Below, piece by piece: positions 1 through 8,815 of a DNA stretch of 64,000 bases (position 1 is its first letter; each line of letters starts with the position of its first letter). This DNA comes from Vibrio salinus (GTDB lineage: Bacteria > Pseudomonadota > Gammaproteobacteria > Enterobacterales > Vibrionaceae). A program made the position numbers and the translations under genes. The notes below the pieces were generated by a model. That model made no database searches, was not told the origin of the DNA, and worked only from the letters and a program-made list of their open reading frames with translations. The DNA lies in the NCBI RefSeq assembly GCF_021272385.1, contig NZ_JAJSDZ010000009.1, forward strand, positions 744,001 to 808,000, in the 5' to 3' direction.

Positions 1-1618
1 GAAATCAAAATTTACTGTTGATATCCAGGCGGATTCCAAACTCAGGGATGTCGTGAATGGTATCAACAGTTCCAAATCCAATCCCGGGGTTCGTGCGTCT
101 ATCATTAACGATGAAGACGGTCCCCGTCTTATTATGGCGTCTAACCGGTCCGGCAAAGATAACAACATACGGATCAATGTAGATGCCGCATCTGGTAATC
201 CACTGAAAAAACTGGAATACAAAACACTTGAGCAGAGAGTAAAGGACATTGAATCTGCACGTGTGGAGGCTCAACAATTACTGAATCCTCTTACGGCGAA
301 GGAGCAAAAGCTTGCCGCCAAAGTTGCCGAAAAACTCGAATCAGCGGCAAGAGCTGTCGATAAATCCGTTGCTGAAGAAATTCAAAAGGCCGCTCAAACG
401 CAGAGCAGTGATGCATCTGGTGCGTTAAAAGACGGCGTTACAGCAGATAAAACCGTTACCGATGCAGCGAAGGCGAAAGCCGCTGATGCTATTAACCAGT
501 ATAAGCGTCCTGAAGATCGCATCCCTGGCTGGACGGAAACGGCTTCCGGAACACTGTTAGATTCTTACAGAGAACCGCAGCCTGAACTGGATGATGCGGC
601 CACAAATAAATCAAAAGACGTTCCGGGGTGGAGTAATACCGCGTCTGGAACCCTGTTTGATTCGTATGTCACGCCGAAAGAAGCTCAGGCACAGCTAAAG
701 AAAAAGCTGGATGAAGAAAATCAGAAAATAGAGCAAGCCGTCGAAGCCGGTACGATAACGCCGGAGCAGGCAAAAGAAGCGGCTCGCCAGCAAATGACGC
801 CGGAAGAAAGAAGCTATCTGGATAAGGTTGAATCGGTTTACGATCAATTGAAAGAGGCGCAGTCGGATTACGATGCTTATCAGGGGATGACGGAAGTCCA
901 GCAGGCACAGGATTCCGAGGTATTACTGGATGGTGTCGCGAAGCTTTCCAGTAATAATAATATTATCGAAAATGCTATCGATGGTGTTAACCTGACGGTA
1001 AAAGGAAAAACATTACCAACAGAAAAGCCCGCAGAAATCGATATTGAATATGACCGGGATAGCGTCCGGAGTGATATTGAGAAATTTGTTAATTCGTATA
1101 ATCAATTCTATAGTTTGTCCAAGCAGCTTAGTAATGTTGATCCGACAACTGGTAAAGCGGGGCCGCTTGCCGGAGACAGTATTGTTCGGAGTGCAGATTC
1201 AAGGCTGAAAAGGGTGTTCTCTACGGAAGTAAAAGAAGCACCGGAAAATTTAAAAACCCTGACTGAATTTGGTGTTACCACCACTCGTCAGGGGACTCTC
1301 GAAATTAATCAGGATATGCTGAACCGCCAGTTAAACAACAATTTTGATAAACTAGGCGAGTTTTTTGGTGGTCGGGATGGTTTCGCGAAACAAGTGGAAG
1401 ACGCTATCCAGGGTTTAACCGGAGTAACAGGCTCTATCAGAACCAGAGAGAACAGTTTAAAGGATCAGAGTCATCGTTTGGATGATTCACAGGAAGCATT
1501 GGATCGTCATATGGCCAGTCTGGAAAAAAGGACACATGCTAAATTCACGGCGATGCAGGATGCAACCAGTAAAATGCATAGCCAGCTTGCTGGCATGATG
1601 AATGCGCTGGGTCAGTAA
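1..1618 (+). CDS. fliD: FliD, flagellar filament cap protein (5' end outside window)
   Basis: FliD caps the distal end of the flagellar filament and promotes flagellin folding after export. The reading frame is open from base 2, so the N-terminus (roughly 130 residues, judging from remembered Vibrio FliD lengths near 660) lies upstream of the window; 538 residues are visible. The visible part is the C-terminal FliD region: the segment around nt 1040-1320 resembles the conserved FliD_C core, and the last 70 residues are a heptad-like coiled coil typical of D0/D1. A motif is duplicated inside the variable domain (nt 521-567, GWTETASGTLLDSY, and nt 620-666, GWSNTASGTLFDSY). It leads a fliD-flaI-fliS unit; only 1 bp separates its stop from flaI. 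Confidence 0.95.
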   Translation, partial: KSKFTVDIQADSKLRDVVNGINSSKSNPGVRASIINDEDGPRLIMASNRSGKDNNIRINVDAASGNPLKKLEYKTLEQRVKDIESARVEAQQLLNPLTAKEQKLAAKVAEKLESAARAVDKSVAEEIQKAAQTQSSDASGALKDGVTADKTVTDAAKAKAADAINQYKRPEDRIPGWTETASGTLLDSYREPQPELDDAATNKSKDVPGWSNTASGTLFDSYVTPKEAQAQLKKKLDEENQKIEQAVEAGTITPEQAKEAARQQMTPEERSYLDKVESVYDQLKEAQSDYDAYQGMTEVQQAQDSEVLLDGVAKLSSNNNIIENAIDGVNLTVKGKTLPTEKPAEIDIEYDRDSVRSDIEKFVNSYNQFYSLSKQLSNVDPTTGKAGPLAGDSIVRSADSRLKRVFSTEVKEAPENLKTLTEFGVTTTRQGTLEINQDMLNRQLNNNFDKLGEFFGGRDGFAKQVEDAIQGLTGVTGSIRTRENSLKDQSHRLDDSQEALDRHMASLEKRTHAKFTAMQDATSKMHSQLAGMMNALGQ

Positions 1619-1619
1619 T

Positions 1620-1925
1620 ATGGATTTAAGATTAGAAGCCATTGGTGATATAGATCACAATATTGATACTTTGCTTCAGGAAAATGAAATTAATTCTGAA
1701 AAAATATCGCAGTTAGTCGATAAAAGGGATCAGATATTGCAGGAATTGTTATGTTCGGTAGAAGAGAATTCTTCTCTGTTTAAAACTGAAGAGTGGTATG
1801 AAACCATTCAGAATACAAAAAGGCTTGTTGGATTGATGCAAAGTAAAACAGCATCTTTAGGTGAACAGTTAAAACGTTATCGACACGGTAATAAATCAGT
1901 TCAGCAATACAAAAAGTACTTATAA
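1620..1925 (+). CDS. flaI: FlaI-like flagellar protein (FliT-type position)
   Basis: A 101-residue, highly charged, helical protein lying between fliD and fliS, the position occupied in Vibrio polar-flagellum clusters by flaI. Its size and context resemble FliT-type export chaperones, but I see no motif that proves the role. The ATG at 1620 follows the fliD stop by 1 bp and fits the operon better than the upstream in-frame GTG-less extension overlapping fliD. It is separated from fliS by 11 bp containing an AGAGGA ribosome binding site for fliS. Identification rests on synteny more than on sequence motifs. Confidence 0.75.
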   Translation: MDLRLEAIGDIDHNIDTLLQENEINSEKISQLVDKRDQILQELLCSVEENSSLFKTEEWYETIQNTKRLVGLMQSKTASLGEQLKRYRHGNKSVQQYKKYL

Positions 1926-1936
1926 AGAGGAAAGCT

Positions 1937-2347
1937 ATGCGTGGTTCTTTACAGGCTTACAAAAAGGTATCAGTAGACAGTCAACTGAGCTCGGCCTCGC
2001 CGCATAAAGTTGTTCAGATGTTGATGTCTGGTGCTATTGAACGCCTAATACAAGGTAAAGCTGCTATGATTCAGGGCAATATACCTGTAAAAGGCGAGCG
2101 TTTAGGTAAAGCTCTTGATATTATTATCAGTCTGAGAAGTTGCCTTTCAATGGAAGATGGTGGCGATATAGCGAAAAATTTGGATCAGCTCTATGAGTTT
2201 ATGATTACGCAGGTAACAACGGCGAATCATGATAATGTGCCAGAGCCTATTGATGATGTGATTGAAATTATTCGTGAAATCAAATCTGCGTGGGATCAAA
2301 TTCCGGCAGAATATCACAATCTGACCGCTACGAATGAAGGTTCATAA
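1937..2347 (+). CDS. fliS: FliS, flagellin export chaperone
   Basis: FliS binds the C-terminus of flagellin in the cytoplasm, preventing early polymerisation and delivering it to the export gate. The 136-residue length is normal for the family. The N-terminal pattern (Y-x-x-V/S repeats, then SPHKVVQMLMSGAIERL) is the typical FliS signature, followed by the helical bundle with LDQLYEFM. The start is supported by AGAGGA about 7 bp upstream. It is the last gene before a 218 bp gap preceding flrA, so it is probably the end of the fliD unit. Confidence 0.93.
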   Translation: MRGSLQAYKKVSVDSQLSSASPHKVVQMLMSGAIERLIQGKAAMIQGNIPVKGERLGKALDIIISLRSCLSMEDGGDIAKNLDQLYEFMITQVTTANHDNVPEPIDDVIEIIREIKSAWDQIPAEYHNLTATNEGS

Positions 2348-2427
2348 GCAACTGACTGATTTTTAAACCAGTATCACATGAAATTATTGGTTGGTTGCCT
2401 TATTTTTTTTATCACCTAGAATAGAAG

Positions 2428-2445
2428 CTACTGATTAATCAGTAG
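2428..2445. repeat. Perfect 18-bp palindrome upstream of flrA
   Basis: CTACTGATTAATCAGTAG reads identically on both strands. It lies about 120 bp before the flrA start codon, in the fliS-flrA gap. Its symmetry and place suggest an operator for a dimeric regulator of flrA, but no known binding consensus is recognised and no T-run follows that would make it a terminator. Confidence 0.5.
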
Positions 2446-2565
2446 GTTTGTGTTGCTGAAAGTTAATATTTGACTAATGTTAACTAGTAGAGATATGAAA
2501 TCGTAGACTTTGTATCTTTATTTATCAGCAATAATAATTTTACTTAAGGTGATCGTACTTATTCC

Positions 2566-4041
2566 ATGCAAGGTTTAGCAAAACTGCTTGTCATCGAGGA
2601 TGACTCTACTATCCGGCAACAGCTCCAAACTATTCTGGAGTTTATTGGTGAGTCATGTGAAGCGATTGACTCATCTGGTATTGGTGATATCAATTGGTCT
2701 GAAAATTGGGCCGGATGCATATTAGGATCTATAACAGGGAAAAAACTCACTAAACCTATGGAGCAGTCTTTACACAAGGCCAGCCATATTCCATTACTTC
2801 GAACGAACCACCAGTGTTATTCTCTCGATAGTTTTACGAATTATGTGGGAGAGCTGGATTTTCCCCTCAATTATCCTCAGGTAACGGATGCATTAAATCA
2901 TTGCCGGACTTTTCTTGGTCGGCGTAATGGCACGCTGTTCAATCCCAGCCGCAAAAATATGTTATTTCGCAGTTTGGTCGGTCAGAGTGAAGGCATTCAG
3001 GAAGTCAGACATTTAATTGAACAAGTTTCCGGAAGCGATGCAAACGTTTTGATCCTTGGATAATCCGGAACCGGTAAAGAGGTGGTTGCCAGAAATATTC
3101 ACTATCATTCACCTCGTAGAACCGGACCTTTTGTTCCGATTAACTGCGGTGCAATTCCGGCTGATTTGTTGGAAAGTGAACTGTTCGGCCATGAAAAAGG
3201 GGCGTTTACCGGTGCCTTGACATCAAGAAAAGGTCGTTTTGAGCTGGCCGATGGTGGTACGCTTTTCCTTGATGAAATCGGTGATATGCCGATGGCTATG
3301 CAAGTTAAGTTACTTAGAGTATTGCAGGAAAGAACGTTCGAACGTGTAGGTGGCAACAGTACGATAAAGGTTAATGTTCGTGTTGTTGCTGCGACTCACA
3401 GAAACCTTGAAACCATGATTGATAAAGAATCTTTCCGCGAAGATTTATATTATCGCCTTAACGTGTTCCCAATTGAAATGCCGGCTCTGAAAGATCGGGT
3501 TGAGGATATTCCATTATTGATTCAGGAGCTACTTACCCGTATGCAGGCAGAAGGGGCTCCCAAAATTGGGTTTACTCCAAGAGCCATTAATTCCCTGATG
3601 GAGCATACATGGCCCGGTAATGTGCGTGAATTAGCCAATTTAGTTGAGAGGATGATCATTCTTTATCCGAATAGTCTGGTTGATGTGAATCATTTACCAA
3701 CGAAATATCGGTATAGCGATATTCCTGAATTTCATCCGGAAAACAGTGCTGGTATGCCGGTTGAAGAGCAGGAAAGAGATTTGCTCGCCGGGATTTTTTC
3801 CGAAGAATTTAAGGTAGAAGATATCAGTGCTCTGGATGATATTGTAAACAATAGCAATTCACCACAATCTCTTCCTCCTGAGGGAGTTAATCTTAAAGAG
3901 TTGCTGGCCGAGCTGGAAATCAACATGATTAATCAGGCACTGGATGCTCAGAGTGGCGTGGTTGCCAGAGCCGCAGATATGCTCGGTATGCGCAGAACTA
4001 CGCTGGTTGAGAAAATGCGAAAATATAATATGCAGAGATAG
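2566..4041 (+). pseudogene. flrA: flrA, sigma-54 flagellar master activator, interrupted by an in-frame stop
   Basis: FlrA (FleQ family) is the top activator of polar flagellar genes. Read through, the frame gives 491 residues, the normal family length: an N-terminal FleQ/receiver-like domain (about 1-130), an AAA+ domain (about 140-375) and a C-terminal Fis-type helix-turn-helix ending at [19 protein letters not shown]. Codon 166 (nt 3061-3063) is TAA inside the Walker A motif: LILG-stop-SGTGKE, where the family has GESGTGKE. One G-to-T change from GAA would explain it. Frame is kept on both sides, and the sigma-54 contact loop GAFTGA (about residues 212-217) is intact. A GTG at 3082 could allow re-initiation but would lack the complete Walker A. 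A sequencing error or readthrough cannot be excluded. Confidence 0.85.
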
Positions 4042-4115
4042 AGTTAATCAGAGTCAATATATTGTCGTGATTTTATTTTAACTTTAACTGTATGATATTT
4101 ATTAAAAATAAGGCT

Positions 4116-4130
4116 TGGAATGCTTTTTGC
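4116..4130 (+). promoter_or_regulatory. Sigma-54 promoter of flrBC
   Basis: TGGAAT-N5-TTGC carries GG and GC exactly 10 bp apart and a good match to the sigma-54 -24/-12 consensus. It lies about 40 bp before the flrB start. In Vibrio, flrBC is a sigma-54 and FlrA dependent class II operon. The same bases sit within an inverted repeat (4110-4120 with 4131-4141) that could alternatively terminate flrA transcription. Confidence 0.65.
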
Positions 4131-4169
4131 TTCTAAGCCTTTGTTGTATTTATTAGGCAGATATTCGAC

Positions 4170-5225
4170 ATGGAAGACTCTCAACTTCAAGAGCAATATT
4201 CACATCTGGACTCTCTCGAAGATCAGGTCGCCCGTTATAAGCAGGTACTGAACGTGATGCCTGCGGGCGTGATTCTTCTGGATACGCAGGGGGTGGTCAG
4301 AGAAGCCAATCCGGAAGCTCACCGCTTACTGGAAGTTTCTCTTGTCGGTGAACGTTGGTTTTCTGTTATCCAGACGGCGTTTGATCCCCGCGAAGATGAT
4401 GGACATGAAATCTCTTTGCGTAACGGGCGTAAAGTCCATCTGGCAATATCTGCTTCTAATACCGGACAACTGATACTCATAACGGACTTAACGGAAACCC
4501 GTCTTTTGCAGTCCCGGATAAGTGATTTACAGCGTCTTTCTTCTCTTGGACGTATGGTTGCTTCTTTGGCTCATCAGGTGAGAACGCCACTGTCCAGTGC
4601 CATGCTATATGCTTCTAATCTTGGAACATCGAATCTGCCGTCTGCAACAAGAGAACGCTTTCAGACGAAATTGATGGACAGATTGCATGATCTTGATAAG
4701 CAGGTGAACGATATGTTGTTGTTTGCTAAAGGTGGAGACAATAAAGTAGTTAAACCATTTTTGGTCAGAGAGCTGATTGATGAGTTTCAGCCAATGGTAG
4801 AAACTGCATTACACGCAAACAAAATTGACTATGCTTTAGAAGTAGAAGCGGATGAAGAAGTGCTTATGGGCAATTCCAATGCCATTGCCTCGGCACTGAG
4901 TAATCTTGTGATGAATGCGATTCAGAATTCAGGAAAAGGCGCTCAGATTGATGTATTTGTGCGTCCGGTTAATGATAGTTTAAAAATTTCGGTACAGGAC
5001 AATGGGCCTGGGATACCAAAAGAGTTACAGAATAAAATTATGGAACCTTTTTATACCACCCGATCTCAGGGAACCGGACTTGGACTTGCTGTTGTCCAAA
5101 TGGTTTGCCGAGCTCATGAAGGTACTCTGGAACTTATATCTGAAGAAGGTGACGGTGCCTGTTTTACCATCAGTTTGCCAATCACAACAGCGATTCAATC
5201 TGCTGAAGCGAAAGGAGAAGAGTAA
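4170..5225 (+). CDS. flrB: FlrB, flagellar sensor histidine kinase
   Basis: Cytoplasmic histidine kinase that phosphorylates FlrC at the flagellar class II/III checkpoint. At 351 residues it shows an N-terminal coiled segment, a PAS-like region (about 25-110), a HisKA domain with the phosphoacceptor His at about 135 in SLAHQVRTPLSS, and an HATPase_c domain with the N box (NLVMNAIQNS), DNGPGIP and TGLGLAVV. No transmembrane segment is seen, as expected for FlrB/FleS. It overlaps flrC by 1 bp (TAATG), so the pair is translationally coupled. A sigma-54 type promoter precedes it. Confidence 0.95.
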   Translation: MEDSQLQEQYSHLDSLEDQVARYKQVLNVMPAGVILLDTQGVVREANPEAHRLLEVSLVGERWFSVIQTAFDPREDDGHEISLRNGRKVHLAISASNTGQLILITDLTETRLLQSRISDLQRLSSLGRMVASLAHQVRTPLSSAMLYASNLGTSNLPSATRERFQTKLMDRLHDLDKQVNDMLLFAKGGDNKVVKPFLVRELIDEFQPMVETALHANKIDYALEVEADEEVLMGNSNAIASALSNLVMNAIQNSGKGAQIDVFVRPVNDSLKISVQDNGPGIPKELQNKIMEPFYTTRSQGTGLGLAVVQMVCRAHEGTLELISEEGDGACFTISLPITTAIQSAEAKGEE

Positions 5226-6649
5226 TGGCTCAAAGTAAAGTATTAATCGTTGAAGACGATGAGGGTCTTCGTGAAGCGCTGGTCGATACTCTTGCTCTTG
5301 CCGGTTATGACTGGGTAGAGGCGGATTGTGCGGAAGACGCGTTAGTTAAACTGAAAACAGAAACCATTGACATTGTTGTTTCGGATGTCCAAATGGCCGG
5401 TATGGGCGGTCTGGCATTACTACGCAATATTAAGCAGCAATGGCCAAATTTGCCCGTTCTCCTGATGACAGCATACGCCAATATTGAAGATGCTGTCGCT
5501 GCAATGAAGGAAGGGGCGATAGATTATATGGCTAAGCCATTTGCTCCTGAAGTCTTGCTGAACATGGTCAGTCGTTATGCGCCTGTGAAAAGTGATGATA
5601 ACGGCGATGCGGTTGTTGCTGATGAAAAGAGCCTTAAACTGCTGGCTTTAGCTGACAAAGTTGCCAAGACTGATGCCAGTGTCATGATCATGGGGCCGAG
5701 CGGTTCGGGTAAAGAAGTGATGTCCCGGTATATTCATAATGCGTCATTGCGTAAAGATGGGCCATTTGTTGCGATTAACTGTGCTGCTATTCCTGAAAAT
5801 ATGTTAGAAGCCACGTTGTTCGGATACGAAAAAGGGGCATTTACGGGGGCGATTCAGGCTTGCCCCGGGAAATTTGAGCAGGCACAGGGCGGAACGATTT
5901 TATTGGATGAGATCAGTGAAATGGATTTAAGCCTTCAGGCTAAATTACTGAGGGTCCTGCAGGAACGAGAGGTTGAAAGACTGGGGAGCCGTAAGAGCAT
6001 TAAGCTGGACGTCCGTGTTTTGGCAACCAGTAACCGGGATCTCAAACGCTATGTTCATGAAGGTAACTTCAGAGAGGATTTATATTATCGTCTGAATGTG
6101 TTCCCAATTACCTGGCCATCTTTGAGTGACAGACCCGGAGATATCCAGCCTCTGGCAGAACATCTGATTGAAAGGCATTGTAAAAAACTGGGTCTTCCGG
6201 TTCCGGTTCTTGAAGAAAGTGCGGTCCGTAAATTATTGGCCTATCCCTGGCCGGGCAATGTCCGTGAACTTGATAATGTGGTTCAGAGGGCTCTTATTCT
6301 CACTGAAAACCAACAAGTTACCGGAGAACATATCCTTCTGGAAGGCGTTGACTGGCAAGACTCCGATGGACTACAACAATTAGTTGCTGGTGACAGTTCT
6401 GATGTGGTGCCTTCTGTCAGGACTGTTGCAGAATATGAAGAAAATGGTGTGTCTCATATGTCACTAAACTCCGGGAATTCGGGCTTAGGTGGTGAATTAC
6501 GTGATCAGGAATTTTCCATTATTCTTGAAACCTTAAAAGAATGTAATGGTCGTCGTAAGGAAATGGCGGAAAGACTGGGTATCAGCCCCAGAACTCTGCG
6601 CTATAAGTTGGCTAAAATGCGTGATGCCGGTATCGAGATTCCGGGCTGA
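5225..6649 (+). CDS. flrC: FlrC, sigma-54 dependent flagellar response regulator
   Basis: NtrC-family activator of class III flagellar genes. Domain order: receiver (1-120) with phosphoacceptor Asp54 in VSDVQMAG and the conserved Lys in MAKPF; AAA+ domain (about 135-360) with an intact Walker A GPSGSGKE (157-164) and GAFTGA loop (204-209); and a C-terminal Fis-type helix-turn-helix (MAERLGISPRTLRYKL). At 474 residues it is full length. In contrast to flrA, every ATPase motif is intact. It is followed within 45 bp by a strong sigma-54 element and fliE. Confidence 0.96.
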   Translation: MAQSKVLIVEDDEGLREALVDTLALAGYDWVEADCAEDALVKLKTETIDIVVSDVQMAGMGGLALLRNIKQQWPNLPVLLMTAYANIEDAVAAMKEGAIDYMAKPFAPEVLLNMVSRYAPVKSDDNGDAVVADEKSLKLLALADKVAKTDASVMIMGPSGSGKEVMSRYIHNASLRKDGPFVAINCAAIPENMLEATLFGYEKGAFTGAIQACPGKFEQAQGGTILLDEISEMDLSLQAKLLRVLQEREVERLGSRKSIKLDVRVLATSNRDLKRYVHEGNFREDLYYRLNVFPITWPSLSDRPGDIQPLAEHLIERHCKKLGLPVPVLEESAVRKLLAYPWPGNVRELDNVVQRALILTENQQVTGEHILLEGVDWQDSDGLQQLVAGDSSDVVPSVRTVAEYEENGVSHMSLNSGNSGLGGELRDQEFSIILETLKECNGRRKEMAERLGISPRTLRYKLAKMRDAGIEIPG

Positions 6650-6663
6650 CCGGATTTGAGTCA

Positions 6664-6678
6664 TGGCACGCTAATTGC
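6664..6678 (+). promoter_or_regulatory. Sigma-54 promoter of the fliE operon
   Basis: TGGCAC-GCTAA-TTGC is a near-perfect sigma-54 -24/-12 element (GG and GC 10 bp apart). Transcription should begin near 6690, which is why the ATG at 6694 is rejected as the fliE start in favour of 6733. It drives the long fliE-flhB operon, FlrC being the likely activator. Confidence 0.88.
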
Positions 6679-6732
6679 TGAATAGTTATTAGAATGTCAG
6701 AACAAGGTCAAATCTTTGGCGGTGAGGCGAAT

Positions 6733-7044
6733 ATGAGACTAGATGGTTTACAAAATGAAATGCAGGCGATGATGGTTGAAGCGTCGAATCGTCAGCCTGT
6801 AGCAACCAGCCAGACTGTTGGTGCCGATTTCGGTGAAATGTTATCTGATGCTATCAACAATGTGAATCATTTACAAAAAGCCTCCAGTAATCTTCAAACC
6901 CGATTTGACAGGGGTGACGAAGGTGTTTCCCTTTCAGATGTCATGATTGCCAGAAATAAATCCAGTGTTGCTTTCGAAGCAACAATTCAGGTTCGCAATA
7001 AATTGGTCGAAGCTTATAAAGAGCTTATGAACATGCCAGTATAG
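6733..7044 (+). CDS. fliE: FliE, hook-basal body protein
   Basis: FliE joins the MS ring to the proximal rod and is needed for export gate assembly. The 103-residue product starting MRLDGLQNEMQAMM has the usual FliE length and the conserved C-terminus MIARNKSSVAFEA...VRNKLVEAYKELMNMPV. The start at 6733 is chosen over the in-frame ATG at 6694 because a GTGAGG ribosome binding site lies 5 bp upstream and the sigma-54 start site would fall almost on 6694. First gene of the large basal-body operon; fliF follows after 19 bp. Confidence 0.93.
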   Translation: MRLDGLQNEMQAMMVEASNRQPVATSQTVGADFGEMLSDAINNVNHLQKASSNLQTRFDRGDEGVSLSDVMIARNKSSVAFEATIQVRNKLVEAYKELMNMPV

Positions 7045-7063
7045 TTTGTCGTAGGTATTTATC

Positions 7064-8815
7064 GTGGCTGAAGAAAATCAATCAACAGATCTGGCAATTC
7101 AGGATAGTTCCGACAGTACCGCATTAATGGCAAGCGATACTGATGGCCTTGAGAGTCAGAATCTGGATAAAGATGAAAAGAGCTCCTCTCGTTTCGATTT
7201 TGGTTCGGGAGATCTGGATCTGGTCCGCCAAATTGTTCTGGTGTTATCGATTTCTATCTGTGTTGCATTAATTTTGATGCTGTTTTTCTGGGTTAAAGAA
7301 CCGGAAATGCGGCCATTAGGTGCTTATGATACAGAAGAGCTGATTTCCGTTCTGGATTATCTGGATAAACAGAAACAGGAGTATAAGCTGGACGGGAACA
7401 CCATTTTGGTTCCTGACAGTGATTACAATAGCCTGAAACTGAATCTTGTCAGAGCCGGTTTGAACCGTAATCAGGATGCCGGTGATGATATTCTGATGCA
7501 GGATATGGGATTTGGTGTATCACAACGTCTTGAAATTGAAAGACTGAAATTAAGCCGTGAAAGACAGCTTGCTAAAGCGATTGAGGAAATGACGCAGGTT
7601 CGTAAGGCAAGAGTGTTATTAGCCATGCCGAAACAGAGCGTTTTTGTTCGTCAGAATCAGGAAGCATCCGCTTCCGTCTTTTTGACACTGAGAACCGGAG
7701 CAAATTTAAAACAACGGGAAGTTGACGCTATTGTCGATATGGTCGCCAGTGCGGTTCCGGGAATGAAAACCAACCGGGTAACAGTGACAGACCAGCATGG
7801 TCGTTTATTAAATTCCGGTTCTGAAGATCCGGTATCTTCGGCAAGAAGAAAAGAACAGGAACTGGAGCAAAAACAGGAAGAGGTTCTGAAAAATAAAATT
7901 GACTCGGTTCTTATCCCCATTTTAGGCCTTGGAAATTATACCGCTCAGGTCGATGTATCTCTGGATTTTAGTGCCGTAGAGCAAACCCATAAAAAGTTCG
8001 ATCCGGCCAACCCTGCAACCCGAAGCGAATATACTGTTGATGATTACAATAATAGTAATACCGTAGCGGGCGTCCCGGGAGCATTAAGTAACCAACCACC
8101 GGCAGACTCGTCTATTCCTGAAGATGTGGCAAAAATGAAAGATGGATCGTTGCTTGGTCAGGGTTCTGTTCATAAAGAAGCCACCCGAAATTATGAAATT
8201 GACACAACGATTAGCCATGAAAGAAAGCAGACGGGAGTGATTGCCCGACAAACGGTGGCCGTTGCCGTGAAAGATCGTGAAGTTGTCAATCCGGATACAG
8301 GAAAGGTGACGTATGTTCCATTGACGGATTCGCAGCTAAAATCTATTAAACAGGTGCTTATCGGAGCAGTCGGTTACAACGAAAGTCGTGGTGATTTACT
8401 GAATGTATTAAGTATGCCATTTGCTGCTCCAGACGTAGAACCGGTTGTTGATGTACCTATCTGGGAAAATCCTAACTTTGGTGAATGGGTAAGATGGCTG
8501 GCAAGTGCTTTGGTTATTGTGGTTATTATTCTTGTACTTGTCAGACCGGCAATGAAAAAGCTTATTAACCCAACTGTTGAAGAAGATGAAGATTTGTATG
8601 GACCGGATGGCTTGCCAATTGGTGCTGACGGTGAAACCAGCTTAATTGGCAGTGATATTGACAGTGCAGAGCTCTTTGAATTCGGTTCTTCAATTGATTT
8701 GCCGAATCTGCATAAAGATGAAGATGTGCTGAAAGCGGTTCGTGCTCTGGTTGCAAATGAACCTGAGTTGGCAGCACAGGTTGTGAAAAACTGGATGGTA
8801 GAAAACGATGGCTGA
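7064..8815 (+). CDS. fliF: FliF, flagellar MS-ring protein
   Basis: FliF forms the membrane MS ring on which the C ring and export apparatus assemble. At 583 residues it is full length, starting at GTG. One transmembrane helix lies near residues 54-76 (IVLVLSISICVALILMLFFW) and a second near 474-495; the periplasmic part between them contains the YscJ/FliF ring-building domains, and the C-terminal tail that binds FliG is acidic (VEEDEDLYGPDG). Its stop overlaps the start of fliG by 8 bp, implying coupled synthesis of these two partners. Confidence 0.96.
   Translation: MAEENQSTDLAIQDSSDSTALMASDTDGLESQNLDKDEKSSSRFDFGSGDLDLVRQIVLVLSISICVALILMLFFWVKEPEMRPLGAYDTEELISVLDYLDKQKQEYKLDGNTILVPDSDYNSLKLNLVRAGLNRNQDAGDDILMQDMGFGVSQRLEIERLKLSRERQLAKAIEEMTQVRKARVLLAMPKQSVFVRQNQEASASVFLTLRTGANLKQREVDAIVDMVASAVPGMKTNRVTVTDQHGRLLNSGSEDPVSSARRKEQELEQKQEEVLKNKIDSVLIPILGLGNYTAQVDVSLDFSAVEQTHKKFDPANPATRSEYTVDDYNNSNTVAGVPGALSNQPPADSSIPEDVAKMKDGSLLGQGSVHKEATRNYEIDTTISHERKQTGVIARQTVAVAVKDREVVNPDTGKVTYVPLTDSQLKSIKQVLIGAVGYNESRGDLLNVLSMPFAAPDVEPVVDVPIWENPNFGEWVRWLASALVIVVIILVLVRPAMKKLINPTVEEDEDLYGPDGLPIGADGETSLIGSDIDSAELFEFGSSIDLPNLHKDEDVLKAVRALVANEPELAAQVVKNWMVENDG

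Noticed and set aside
2401..2412. T-run after fliS as an intrinsic terminator
   Set aside because: The preceding GGTTGGTTGCC has only a five-base partner near 2348; no convincing stem.
6694..6732. Earlier ATG for fliE
   Set aside because: It would lie at or next to the sigma-54 transcription start and extend the protein beyond the family's N-terminus.
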